Shown here: piece after piece, positions 36,584 to 47,126 of the stretch
How the letters are laid out: the number at the start of each line of letters is the position of its first letter
Numbering within the stretch: the stretch's first letter is position 1
DNA from: Apiosordaria backusii
Lineage: Eukaryota > Ascomycota > Sordariomycetes > Sordariales > Lasiosphaeriaceae
Direction: 5' to 3'
DNA: 64,000 bases
Assembly (NCBI GenBank): GCA_030549205.1
Contig: JAUKTV010000001.1
Location: 2,046,001-2,110,000, forward strand
Notes under the pieces: model-generated
The model's database searches: none
The model's input: the letters and a program-made list of their open reading frames with translations, nothing else
Told to the model about the DNA's origin: nothing
Made by a program: the position numbers and the translations under genes

Positions 36584-37639
36584 GGAATGGGGGAAGAGGG
36601 GAGGATAATAGGGGGAGGATAAAAGTGCTGCACGCGCATTATGACAGGGCGTTGAGGTTATGGTTTGATGAATACATGGCGATGAGATTGAAGTTGGGGA
36701 CTCGAGGGGTGAAAGGGACAGAGGGACGTTTTTGATACCCGTTATGACGAGACTGAGGTTATTGATTTGCTTGTGTTCATTTGGTTTTTAAACTGGCATT
36801 GGTATTTTTTTTTATATGGAAAGGGATGGATGATTATGGATGAGCATAGGCATGGCATTGGTGAGCGATGATTAAGGCATAATGGAAATGGATGATGCAC
36901 ATGACAGAATGGTCGCCTTACGTGAGGAGGCTGGATGACTGAGAATGAATAGAGTTGAACTTTGAACTTGTGACGGAGTCAGTTGCCGATGGGCTGGGTG
37001 GTGATTGACTCGATTAGGGGGTAACCTGGTCACTTTGGGAAATATCGGTATCCTGAGGCAGAGCACAGTGCTTTTGTGGGACTTTATGTCTGTTACATAA
37101 AGACACGTCCTGTGAGATGTGAAGGGTCTTACAAGCAGCTTCCAATTCTATGGGGTATCTATCTATCTGTAACGGTGGGACCTGACCTTTGTGTAAACGA
37201 AGGATTTAGAGATCCAAAAGGGAAGGAGAGTGAAAGTGTGTAAGTGATCGCTGCTGGGTAGGTGGTCTGTGCTTTCCATCAAACAATCCCATGTGAAATT
37301 GCGAACCGGGGTTCATCTTCTCTTTTACATCTTTCGATCCATCCCTCGACCACCTCGATATCAGAAAGAGGGGGAGTCTGAAGAGGCTAAATTGGATTGC
37401 CTTGAGATGACAAACATCACGGCTTCTACGTTGGTTCAAGTTTTGGAACTCGGTAACGACAACGACAGCGTTTGAAGCTGGGGGGATTGGAAGTTGGACT
37501 TGGCACTATCAATCACTGCCTGAGATACGGATACACCCCCTTTCTTTCCCATCACAATCGTTCTTCTACTGCATCGAAACGACACACACACTCTTTCAAC
37601 CCTCAAAGTTTTTATTGTTTTTACTTCTGATTCAACAAA
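36584..37639. other. Intergenic between CRT10 and acid phosphatase genes
   Basis: This 1.06 kb is the 3' flank of one plus-strand gene and promoter of the next. I looked for a CACGTG/CACGTT phosphate-response element and found only CACGTC near 37105. No gene is seen. Confidence 0.6.
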
Positions 37640-39897
37640 ATGCGCAACGCACCCAACACGGGCGGCTATGCCCCCGTCTCGACAACAGACAACAACGACG
37701 ACGCCATTGACATGGAGGACCTAACCATCGCCAAACCTCCCCCCATCGAGACTTTCAACCCCCGCGCCTTCCGCCTTTACCGCAGAGACGTAATCTCCTT
37801 CTCCCTCTCCCTTCTCGTCTCCCTCCCTTTGGTGATGCTGTTCGCGATAGTGACGGGAGATGGCTTTCTATTCGGTTACCATTCCTCTCCTTCGACAACA
37901 GCAGCTCCAAAGCCGAATAATAAATTTATTATTCCCGGCGGGGTTGGTAACGCAAACGGAGGTGGGGGTGTGAGACTAGCACAAGTACCGTCCCGCAGTA
38001 TTTCAACACCGAAGACGGAAAGTGGGCTGGGCCTACTGCTACTGGGAGGCAGGCGTTCATGGCGCAGACGAGGGAGTGGGGTACCGACCTAGGGAAAGGG
38101 AAGACTTGGGTTCCTAATGAGCCGCTGCAGACGCAGGTTCCTGTTCGAGGAGGGGATCAGAGCGAAAGGGGGAAGAGTATCTTTGAAGAGATGGGGTTTC
38201 TGGCTCCGTATAGGCCGAGTAACGGGTTTGGGGTGGAGGAGTGGCCCATGCCGGAGGGGGCGGAGATTGTGCAAGTGCAGATGCTGTCGAGGCATGGGAG
38301 CAGGTACCCGACTATTGGGAGTAATGTTTATGGTTTTGGGGAGAGGATCAAGGAGGCGAAGAAGAAGCGGAAGGGTGGTTTTAAAGCGAAGGGGGAGTTG
38401 GGGTTTTTGAACGAGTGGGAGTATGAGCTGGGGAAGGAGATTTTGGTGCCGAAGGGGAGACAAGAATTGTATGATTCTGGGGTGCTGCATGCCTACATGT
38501 ATGGGAAGCTTTATAACCCAAACAGCAAGATTATCGTGCGGACGACGACACAGGACCGGATGCTGAAGTCGGCGGAGAATTTCATGGCGGGGTTTTTTGG
38601 GCTGGAGTGGACGAGGAACGCGACGATTGAGGTTATTATTGAGGGGCAGGGGTTTAATAACAGTCTGGCTGGGTATCTGAATTGTCCGAATGAGGGGAAG
38701 GTGGATGGTGGGTCGAAGGCGAGGGAGAAGTGGATTGGGGTTTATTTGCAGAATGGTGAGTTTTTTGGTGGAAGTGTGGATGATATCAGGAGATGTGCGT
38801 GCTAATGGGAAAGTAGCAACGGAGAGATTGGGGAAGTTAGTGGAAGGGTATGAGTGGACAGTTCAGGACACTTATGCTGCGCAGACGATGTGTCCATATG
38901 AGACTGTAAGTCATGCTCTTTGGCGAGGCGAAGATAGACCGACTGACACAGAGGGGAACAGGTGGCATATGGCTTCAGCAAGTTCTGCGAGTTGTTCACC
39001 TACGAAGAGTGGCTGCATTTTGGCTACTCCATTGATCTCTACTTTTACGGCAATGATGCATTTGGATCGCCTGTTGGGGTGCGTATTTTCCTCCTTTTAC
39101 ACATTTACACATTACCTCTTTTACACATTACCCCTTTTACACATTAACACATTGTCCCTTTTTACACATTACTCCTTTAACACATTACCACATTACCACA
39201 TTCACACATTCACACATTACCACATTCACACATTACCCTTTTTCCTCTTTTCACCTTCGACTTTTTACCACATTCACCTCTCATGAGATGACACTAACTT
39301 GCGGCATTGTAACAGAGAGCAATCGGCCTCGGCTACCAGCAAGAAGTCGTCGCCCGCCTCCAGAACCACACCCTCGGCTATTCCGGCTCCCAGATCAACG
39401 TCACCCTCGACAACAACACGGCCACCTTCCCCCTCAACCAGTCCTTGTACTTTGATTTTTCGCACGACACCAACATCATTAGCATTTTGACTGCGTTTGG
39501 CCTGACGCAGTTTGCGGGGACGCTTGATCCGGGGAAGTACCCCGGCCCGCACAACTTTACCGTGTCGGACATGACGCCCTTTGGGGCGAGGCTTGATATT
39601 GAGATTATCAAGACACAGAGGCCGATCTTGGCGAACGGGGAGGTTGATGACGTGAGTGGGGGGGGAGAAACAAAGTATGTGCACTTTGTGCTGAACCAGA
39701 GGACGGTGCACTTGGGGTGGAGCTTGGAGGAGTGTGATGGGAAGAGGAGGGATGGGTGGTGCGAGCTGGGGGCGTTTTTGAGGGCGCAGGAGAGGATGGG
39801 GAGGGAGGCGAGGTATGAGGAGGCTTGTTTTGGGGGGTGGGGTGGGGAGAAGAAGAATTGGGAGTATGGGGGGGTTTGGGATGGGGTGCCTGTTTAG
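37640..39897 (+). CDS. Histidine acid phosphatase/phytase-like enzyme with membrane anchor (apparent 1-nt frameshift)
   Basis: A branch-2 histidine phosphatase that would release phosphate from phytate or other phosphomonoesters at the cell surface or vacuole. Exons are 37640-38755, 38817-38905, 38962-39078 and 39316-39897. The total of 1904 nt is one base short of 635 codons. The catalytic RHGSRYP motif is at residues 218-224 and the proton-donor HD of FSHDTN at 491-492. Instead of an ordinary signal peptide there is a 50-residue cytoplasmic head and a hydrophobic segment (SFSLSLLVSLPLVMLFAIV, about 53-71). The frame breaks at 37990-37994. LAQVP is read in one frame, and PQYFNTEDGKWAGPTATGR continues in the next. 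An intron at 37943-37998 (GTTGGT donor) would also restore frame but would remove conserved LAQVP. The third intron is 237 bp because of a tandem repeat. Confidence 0.9.
39096..39274 (+). repeat. CACATT tandem repeat inside the third acid phosphatase intron
   Basis: Fourteen copies of CACATT, in variants TTACACATT, CCACATT and CACACATT separated by pyrimidine spacers, fill most of the 237-bp intron 39079-39315. Most other introns in the window are 49-104 bp. Confidence 0.93.
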
Positions 39898-40244
39898 GGG
39901 TGGTACGGATTGGTGGAGTGAGTACGAGAAATGGTGAGAGAGGGAGGGGGTTGGCTGGTGAATTTTGGTGGGTGTAATATAGATGTGTATTGTAGTTTAC
40001 CATGAGGAACGAGAGAAAGGAAATAGTTTTGGTGCCTATCTACCCCAGCTGACTCCTGAATAAACTTTTTTTTGTCAATGATGAGAAATGAACATGATCG
40101 AGAGATATCCCCTCAGAGACTGACGACATACAGAAAGAAACGGAAAAGTTGTGCTTCTTGTGAGCTTTCTTGTTGGCCATCAAACTGATACAAATGTGTA
40201 CACCCCCTCCGACATCAAGGAACGTTCCTCCAAGTCTGTCTTGC
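39898..40244. other. Intergenic: convergent 3' flanks
   Basis: A 347-bp gap between the stop codons of the phosphatase and zinc-finger genes. Nothing beyond 3' UTR-like sequence is seen. Confidence 0.6.
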
Positions 40245-41260
40245 TTAATCCCTGTGACCAGTTGCAATGCAATGATAACGGAGATCGGCCGTCTCCCGAA
40301 AAGACTTCCCGCAGTCCCTGCAACGCACAGAGAAAGGACGAGTGCCCTGCCTGGGGCTACTGCCAGACTGTCGGGGAGGAGGAGCAGGGAGGGGGCTGGG
40401 ACTCCTTGGCCGTTTCTTGCATCGCTGGGGGGAAGGCGAGCGCTCGGAGGTGTTACTCGGCCGCCAGGAGGAGCCCAGGTTCTCCGCCCTCTTCCGGGCT
40501 TCTCTCCTCCGGGCGGACCTCGACGTCTTGGTGAGGCGGGGCCCGGTGGGGATAGGAGCGGCAACGGAACTGTTGGCGGGTGCGGGCGGGTTGAGCGGGG
40601 GCTGTGGGTGTCTTTCCGAGAGTTTTGGGGGGTTCGGACAAGATTGGCTTCGGTCGAAGGCGTTGGTGTTGTGGTGCTCGAGCTTTTGGGGTGTGTTGGC
40701 CTGTGGTAGGCTAATAAAGTCGCCGTTGGAGGGCGGGATAGAGATGGAGGAGAAGGAAGAGGTTGATGTTGTGACTGCAAGGTTTTGGGCCGTGGGCGGG
40801 TGACCTGGAAGAGAGGCAGCTGCTTTCAGCTCTTCGACTGTAGTTCGTGCAAGGACTACAAAGTCGCCGTCTGAAGGTGGGATGGAGACAGAGGAAAATG
40901 GCGAAGGGGCTGATATCGTGAGGGCGGTAGAACGCCGATGGGTTGAAGGGGGCGGGGGCATCAACGCGCCTCTCAGCTCTTGGATCTTATGTTCTAGATA
41001 TCGAACTTTGTTTTCCAAGTATTTGATTATCTCGTCCCTCCGACAAACGCGGGGCTTTTCTTGCTCGAGTGCTTTGAGAGCTTTTTCTGCAAAGTTGAAA
41101 AAGTATCTGGAGGTTCCCTTCCAGAATTCTACTCCCTGTTTCGCGTCGGGGAATATGAAGCTGGTACAAGGTACTCCTCCTTCTGCTGGCGAAGGCGGTT
41201 ACTGTTAAGGTCCATGTCTAAAATAACGGCTGGCGGTGGAGGGGGCGGGCGTCGCAGCAT
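40245..41260 (-). CDS. Small C2H2 zinc-finger protein with coiled coil and duplicated SIPPSxGDF motif (possible frameshift near its 5' end)
   Basis: Not a family I recognise. The C-terminus is one C2H2-like zinc finger (VRCRDCGKSFRETADLRYHC, then IATGHRD). Upstream is a basic region (TSRSARRREARKRAE) and a long Pro/Ser-rich linker. The linker contains two copies of a motif, SSVSIPPSDGDFVVL and SSISIPPSNGDFISL, about 45 residues apart. A coiled coil (DEIIKYLENKVRYLEHKI) precedes it. From 41018 the frame is clean (257 residues). Upstream it stays open through GVEFWKGTSRYFFNFAEKAL. A start at 41260 (MLRRPPPPPPAV) is in a different frame and joins if one base is missing near 41165-41175, giving 338 residues. 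A 92-bp intron with a weak GTTATT donor is the alternative. A nucleic-acid-binding role is inferred. Confidence 0.7.
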
Positions 41261-42261
41261 CTTGGTGAGACGATGGTAAGTGATGAGGCTTGATGGGAGA
41301 GCCGGACGCTATATGAAATCCAGGGGTAATGTCAAGGTCCTTTTGACGAGCAATGATTGAAGTGGAAGAGAGAGGTTGTTGCGAGGAAAGGGGGAATGTG
41401 AGGGGGCCAGCGGTCCTTTAAAAGGGCATCTTTATGAAGTGAGAGAGCCATCAGTTCAATGGCGCCAGAGTGATCCATGTCGGCCGGTCACTGGGATCTC
41501 TGTGGGTGACAAACGGTCTAGTTCTCTCTTCAGAGCTAGTTACCGTTAATTTATCAGGCGGGAGAGTGGCCGTTTGATGGACAAGGAGATTCATTGGTCA
41601 GGAGGATGTCGGGGAGATGTTTGTTTGCAAAGGTTTGAACACTCGTCGGCTTGTTGCTTTAGCGGTGGGCAAATTTCCTTGTGTCATGAAAATCTTGCGC
41701 CATGAAAGAGAACGGCAGTATTGTCGCTGCCTAGACGTAAAGCCGGCTAGAAACATGAGATTGTATGTCGAGCATGGTTGATCCTGGTGGAGGAAGTCAC
41801 TTGTGGTTATCCGTAGTGGTGGCTGGGATGGTGAGAGTAGAGCTACTAAGATCTGGAGAAAGGTAGGCGTTGGTAAGAAAGTGAAATTATGTTGTAGATC
41901 ATTATATATATGTGCAATACATCTGAAGTGGGGGGGTGAGGAACTGGGCCGATAACAGAAAGAAAGGTTGGCAAAGCCCCGAAGCAAACAGAGAGGGGCC
42001 CACATTTCACGGAAGACTGAGAATTCGAGGCGAGTGTTCTATAAACTTCATGACAGTCGATAGTTGCAACTAGGTACCGTTGCCCCCATCTTTACTTGTT
42101 GACATGTACATGTATCTTTCCACCTAGGCATGTTGCGTAGCTGTCATACTTGTGGCTGTATGCATACTCACCCCTTTCCCCATGCCCACAGGCGCACACT
42201 TTGATGTACTCTGTCTATGCCACCCCTCTCTAGACCCCCTAGATATCTTCTCTTCCAACCT
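41261..42261. other. Intergenic between two minus-strand genes
   Basis: Promoter side of the zinc-finger gene and 3' flank of the hydrolase gene. It contains a short TATATATATG tract near 41905. No gene is recognised. Confidence 0.6.
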
Positions 42262-43531
42262 TCAATTATCACCCCACCCCCAAACCCTACAAACAACAAC
42301 CAGCACCTCCTCCGCCCACGTCATGGGAAAATCATGCCCCCCCTTCACCACCTCCCAAACCACATCCCCCCCTTCCAACATCGGCAGCAAATCCTCCTTG
42401 TACTCCTCAGGGTTAACCAACTCATCCTCCTCCCCTAGTATAATCGTCGTCGTCTTCCCCTTATCCTTCCCCCTCAAAACTAGCCTCTCATAAGCCCCCT
42501 GCTGCTCCATCAAAGGCGCATCCCTCAAGCAAGCCATAAAAGCGTCCACAAACCCCTCATGCAGCACCAACTGCTGTTGTACCTGCTTCAAGACCTTCTT
42601 CTCCAGTGCTGTCCTTGGTTCCCCATTGGCATCGACATCATCAGCTGTTTCAGCCTCGACAAACTTTGATGCTGGGTCTTGTTGAGCATGTTCCTTTTTA
42701 TGTAACTTGGCGGTAGCCTTAGCTTTCTTTGTGCTGGATCGAATAGGTCTTTGCAACCGGCGCCGAGTGGCGAGGTGCATGAACCCATGGGGGAGGATAC
42801 CACTCGTAAAGATCTTGCGGGTGAGAGTACCGAATGAGGCTGGTCTGATCATCCCCGCTGGGGCCAACAGCACGAGATCGTGGATGAGATTGGGGAAGGA
42901 GACGGCGAAGTGGGTTGCTACACCGCCTCCTAGAGAATAACCGATGAGCTTGAAGGCGTTGTCGTTGCCGGTCCAGGACAACGGGGAGGAGGCTAAAGCG
43001 ATGAGGATCTGGGTGACGTATAACCGAGCATCGTGGGGGAGGTCGGCAGGGTTGTCAGAGAAGCCGCGGCCGAAGAGGTCGAAGAGCATTACCCGGCAAG
43101 GGTGGGAGGGGTGGTTGGCGAGGGAGAGCGCGAGTTTGGTCATGGTTGTGCAGGGGGTTGAGATGCCGTGGACGAAGAGGACTTTGGGGCCGGTGACGGG
43201 GCCGAATTCGTAGACGCGAATGGAGCCATACTTTGGTAGTGACGTTAGTGTTGGAATGTGACAGAATAGGAGAAGGTTGGCATACGGGAGTAACGACATC
43301 GCGAGCACCAGGGAAAGTGTCGGTTTTGTACTCTAGTTTTTTGAGTTCATCTTTAGGAAGTTTGGGGAGAACGGTGTTGAGCGGAGATTGCAAGAGCTTG
43401 GGTAGAGGAGGATAGAAGACTCGATTGAGGATGATAAGAGTGAAGCTGGTGATAGAAGCTGTGAGAGCTACTATGAGGGGTGTGTTACTCCGGTCCGGTA
43501 TAAAATACTGAAAGAGACTCATTTTCAACAA
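42262..43531 (-). CDS. Alpha/beta hydrolase, single N-terminal membrane segment
   Basis: A serine hydrolase of unknown substrate (lipase, esterase or epoxide-hydrolase-like fold). Exons are 43531-43286 and 43230-42262 around a 55-bp intron, giving 404 residues. The catalytic triad can be placed. S181 is in the nucleophile elbow GYSLGG, D351 in GEEDELVNPEEY and H381 in GGHDFPMTW. The oxyanion strand motif is VLFVHGIS (about 99-106). A hydrophobic stretch near residues 18-36 (LIVALTASITSFTLIILNR) is a likely signal anchor, so the enzyme is probably at a membrane such as the ER or lipid droplet. A lysine-rich Ala/Thr/Lys insert (STKKAKATAKLHKKEHAQQD) sits in the cap region. A second in-frame ATG lies three codons downstream of the chosen start. 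Confidence 0.9.
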
Positions 43532-45391
43532 GGTGGTGTAGCAATATAACGGTATGTAAATATTATCGCAAAAGTGAGACCTGATACAAGATGGAAGGGC
43601 CGCACAACATCAAGAGTCAGCTCGGTTCCTTGCTAAGAGGTTGTGTGGTGGTGTTTGAGGTGGTGTCGTCTTCATTGAGGCTGTGACTGAGGCGACTGGA
43701 TGACAGGGGCTGCTATTTCCTTACGTTTTAGTGGACAATCTCCAAGGCTGCTGTGCCTTATTCCCGAGGCCCATGGTTGCACGTGTTAGCCAGCATTTAG
43801 ACAACCAATCATGAAATCTGATACTCTTTCCTCTCTATTTCGTCCCATGATTCCAATGTATGTTGGCCGACCTCGCCTCGCTGGTGCTGATGGTATTGTA
43901 TAAGGTAGCCAACCACTGTATCAACCCTCCCAACGAACCGTTATCATTGCATCCACCATCCGCTGATTCTCCCCCAACCCACATCTTAGTCTCAGATCTC
44001 GGCTCCAAAATTGACAATCCCAAAATCCCATTCCCCTTTGCCATCTAACCAAGGACCCCTAGTTTTTGTCTTGCCCTTCCCTCATCAATTTAAAACCCAC
44101 GATGACGCCAATTTTGGCATTACGTACTGTCTCCCGTCCGCTGGGAACCGAAACGTTTCTCACATTCTCCACACCAAGACGCCATACCCGCTTTTCGCTC
44201 CCGTCTTGGCGGAGCGGTGTCCCATACCACAACACAGTATGGAGCCCCGGTATTTTGTACGTAATTTCAGCCCCACCCCATGTTTCTTATTCTCACTTAC
44301 TCCCAACTTCATCTCATCTTTCCTATGTCAATGATGACATGAAAGAATGTTCCAAGCTTCTGTCAGTGTCAAGCTTACGAACAACACGTGTATTGTCGCC
44401 AAGACAAAAATAGAAAGAGCTCACAGCTGGCGCTAAACTGCTCTCTCGATCTGTCAAAGGGTTTGGCCAAGTCTCATCACAGACAGACGTCAACTCACAC
44501 AAAGCTTCTGGACCCCTCTCTTTCCCGTCATTATCCCGTTCCATTGTTTGCCCAAGCTCCAAGACTTCCCAAACTACCGAATCCAGCCTTCTGTTATGGA
44601 GATAAGCATTTCCAAATGCAACGATTCTGAATGGATCCCTTCCTTATCCCGATCGGTTTTGGCCCCTCCCCCCAGTCCGTCGCTTGATGCACTGTCTTAC
44701 TTGACTCGGCGTCCCCAACCGTGTGGTTTCGTCTGATCTCCGTCTTACGTAGAAGCAGGACACTAAGAAAGCTCAAGACTTCCATGCCTGGGGCATATCT
44801 TGGCATGTCGGTATTTGCTAGCTTGATAGCTCACATCAGATGGATCGATCGTTCTAGCGCCCCGCCCGTTCTTTCAGACATATTGTTAGTTTCACCCAGG
44901 TGTCCGATCTTGCTGTCCACGTGCCAAAGACTCGGATGAATACAGACAGTATTCTTGCGTTGAGTATGAAAATTATGACAGATAGCTACCTAGTCACCTC
45001 ACATGAATAGTATTGTATCCATCATAACAATAGGTCAGAAAGTATATGTTATATGTTTATATTAAACACCATATCCATCATCCATATCATCCATCTCACA
45101 CATCAATATCGCTACTAGCTTTCAGGGGTATTTTACAACGACGTATGCCCGCAAACCTTCCGAGATTTGAAACAGGGGGCAAAAAGAAAAAGAAAAAGGA
45201 TCCAAAACGACACGGCAGAAAAAATATACTTCTTTGGAAGCAAGCCGTTGCGCCTCCTCCCGGTCGGTTGTAGTAGGCCTGCCTGCCCTTCCACACAGTG
45301 GTGTTGCCTGCCTTTCCCGTCCCATCCGTATATCAAGAAAAAAAAAGAAACAACGCTTTCAAACAAAGTTCAAATAATAGGTCGTGACAGT
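43532..45391. other. Intergenic between hydrolase and ammonium transporter genes
   Basis: A 1.86 kb stretch between two minus-strand genes. CACGTG boxes occur near 43778 and 44394, and a purine-rich AAAAAG repeat at 45181-45199 is close to the transporter 3' end. No convincing gene is seen. Confidence 0.6.
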
Positions 45392-47126
45392 TTAGTCAGT
45401 CGCAGACCCGGAAACCTTCTCCTCTTTCCCGACAGCAGTGGCGGGCTCTGAGGGAGGTGTGGGAGGGGCGCTCGAGCGGGTAGCCATCTCTTGATGCCCA
45501 GTAATGCCATGTTGAGGAACAACAACATCGCCATCGGCCCTCTGCTCCTTCTCCGCAGGAGTCCAGGCAAGATAATCGCGGCGAACCTGGTAATAATGTT
45601 AGTAATCAGGTGTTTTAGACCATAGCACATGAATAAACATACCTCGACGTAATCATAAGCAAACTCTCCGTGCTGGTCGTCATCCATACCGAGAAGCTCG
45701 GCCTCGGTGGAAGCGCGGAGGTGAAGCCCAGGAACGAGATCGATGGCCTTGGCAATAAGAGCAGAGACAACGAAAGTGTAAGCGCTGGCGGCCACAATGT
45801 AGGCAATCTGCTTGTAAAGCTGAGCCCAGTTGCCGTTGAGAAAACCACCCTGAACCTCCATGTTGACACCGTCGAGGCCGATGATGTAGTCGGCAGCGAA
45901 GAAGGCGTTGAAGACGAGACCGACGATGCCACCAATGGCGTGTTCAGCGAACACATCGAGAGCGTCATCAATGCGGAGATAGAACTTGATCTTGGTGCCA
46001 AAGTTGCAAGCGACGCCAGTAACGACACCCAAAATGACACTGGCCCAGGGAGTGATAACACCAGAAGCGGGAGTAGCGGCGACAAGACCAGAGATAGTGC
46101 CAGAGCACCAGCCGACGAGGGACCACTTCTTGGCCAGGCGGAAATCGAGAAGGCACCAAGTCATGGCGGCGAACATGGCAGTCAAGCAGGTGTTCCAGCA
46201 GGCCATGGCAGCGCGGAGGTTGGCACCGAAAGCAGAGCCGCCGTTGAAACCGAGCCATCCGAACCAGAGGAGGATGGTACCAAGGGTGATGAGCGAGATG
46301 TTATGAGGACGGAAGTTAAGCATCATCTTCTCGTTACGGCGACCGAGCACCCAGGAGTAAGCCAAGGCCGAAAAGCCGGAACCAATCTCGACTGGACCGC
46401 CACCAGCATAGTCGAAAACACCCCATTTGAAAGCCCAGCCATTGGCGCCCCAGGCCCAGTACGCAAGAGGGCAGTAGACGAGAGTGGCCCAGAAGAAGGT
46501 GAAGACCATGCCAGGGATAACGCGACCGCGCTCGGCGGTAGCTCCAACCACGAGCGCAGCAGTGACAGCAGCGAATTGCATCTGTGCGCTGTTAGCTCTA
46601 AGCTACGTGCGCACGGTAGCAGTGAAACTCACCTGGTAAAACGAATACAGCAGCTCGGGAATGAGGGGAGAGCCTGGAGACGCATCGCCCAAAGCGTTGC
46701 GCAGGCCAAATCTGTCGAGGTTGCCAATGAAGCCGTTGGTGGCGGTTGGGCTGAGGGCCAGCGAATAACCCCAGAAGTACCATTGGAAGACAATCACACT
46801 GAACGACATCATGACGACCCATATTTGCGATAGGGCTGACTTTCTGCGGGCGAGACCAGAGTAGAGGAAGGCGATACCGGGAATCATCAGCAGGACCATG
46901 CCGGCCGAGACGAGGATATAAGCTTGGTCGCCGGCATTGAAGGGGAGGTTGAGGTTGTCGACCGCTGTTGGCAACCCCCGTTAGCTATTGGGCGCCCTTG
47001 AGAGGCGCAAACAGGCCCAATTGAATGGATGGAGAAATCATCCATTGGATGTGGATGGCTCTGCGTACCAGAATTGAGCGGCGTCGACTCGGCCGGAGGG
47101 GCCTCAACGACAGTTGAGTCGGACAT
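45392..47126 (-). CDS. MEP: Ammonium transporter, Mep1/Mep3 type
   Basis: A plasma-membrane Amt/Mep/Rh transporter that imports ammonium as nitrogen source. Exons are 47126-47069, 46964-46633, 46581-45643 and 45586-45392 (508 codons, 507 residues), with introns of 104, 51 and 56 bp. The protein has 11 hydrophobic helices and conserved blocks including AGMVLLMIPGIAFLYSGL, GATAERGRV, WFGWLGFNGGSAF and the AEHAIGGIVG loop. The second pore histidine is H344. The position of the first pore histidine is glutamate (E195, in GGGPVEIGSG), which separates fungal Mep1/Mep3 from the sensor-type Mep2. The C-terminal cytoplasmic tail (about 445-507) is Pro/Ser/Glu-rich. Two GATA sites just upstream suggest control by a GATA factor of the AreA/NIT2 kind. 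Codon use is strongly C-ending, as in highly expressed genes. Confidence 0.97.

Noticed and set aside
36584..37639. Search for a phosphate-response element (CACGTG) before the acid phosphatase
   Set aside because: Only CACGTC near 37105 was found, which does not match the consensus.
37985..37998. 14-base GT...AG segment in the phosphatase gene, and a similar one near 41165-41185 in the zinc-finger gene
   Set aside because: Removal restores frame, but 14 bases is far below any spliceosomal intron in this window (49 bp minimum); a lost base is simpler.
28819..39897. Four consecutive plus-strand genes as a possible functional cluster
   Set aside because: Receptor, glycosidase, CRT10 and phosphatase share no pathway and have separate promoters 0.6-1.6 kb long; same orientation alone is weak evidence.
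45670..46833. Antisense frame of about 387 codons opposite the ammonium transporter
   Set aside because: Shadow of the C-ending sense codons; no domain.
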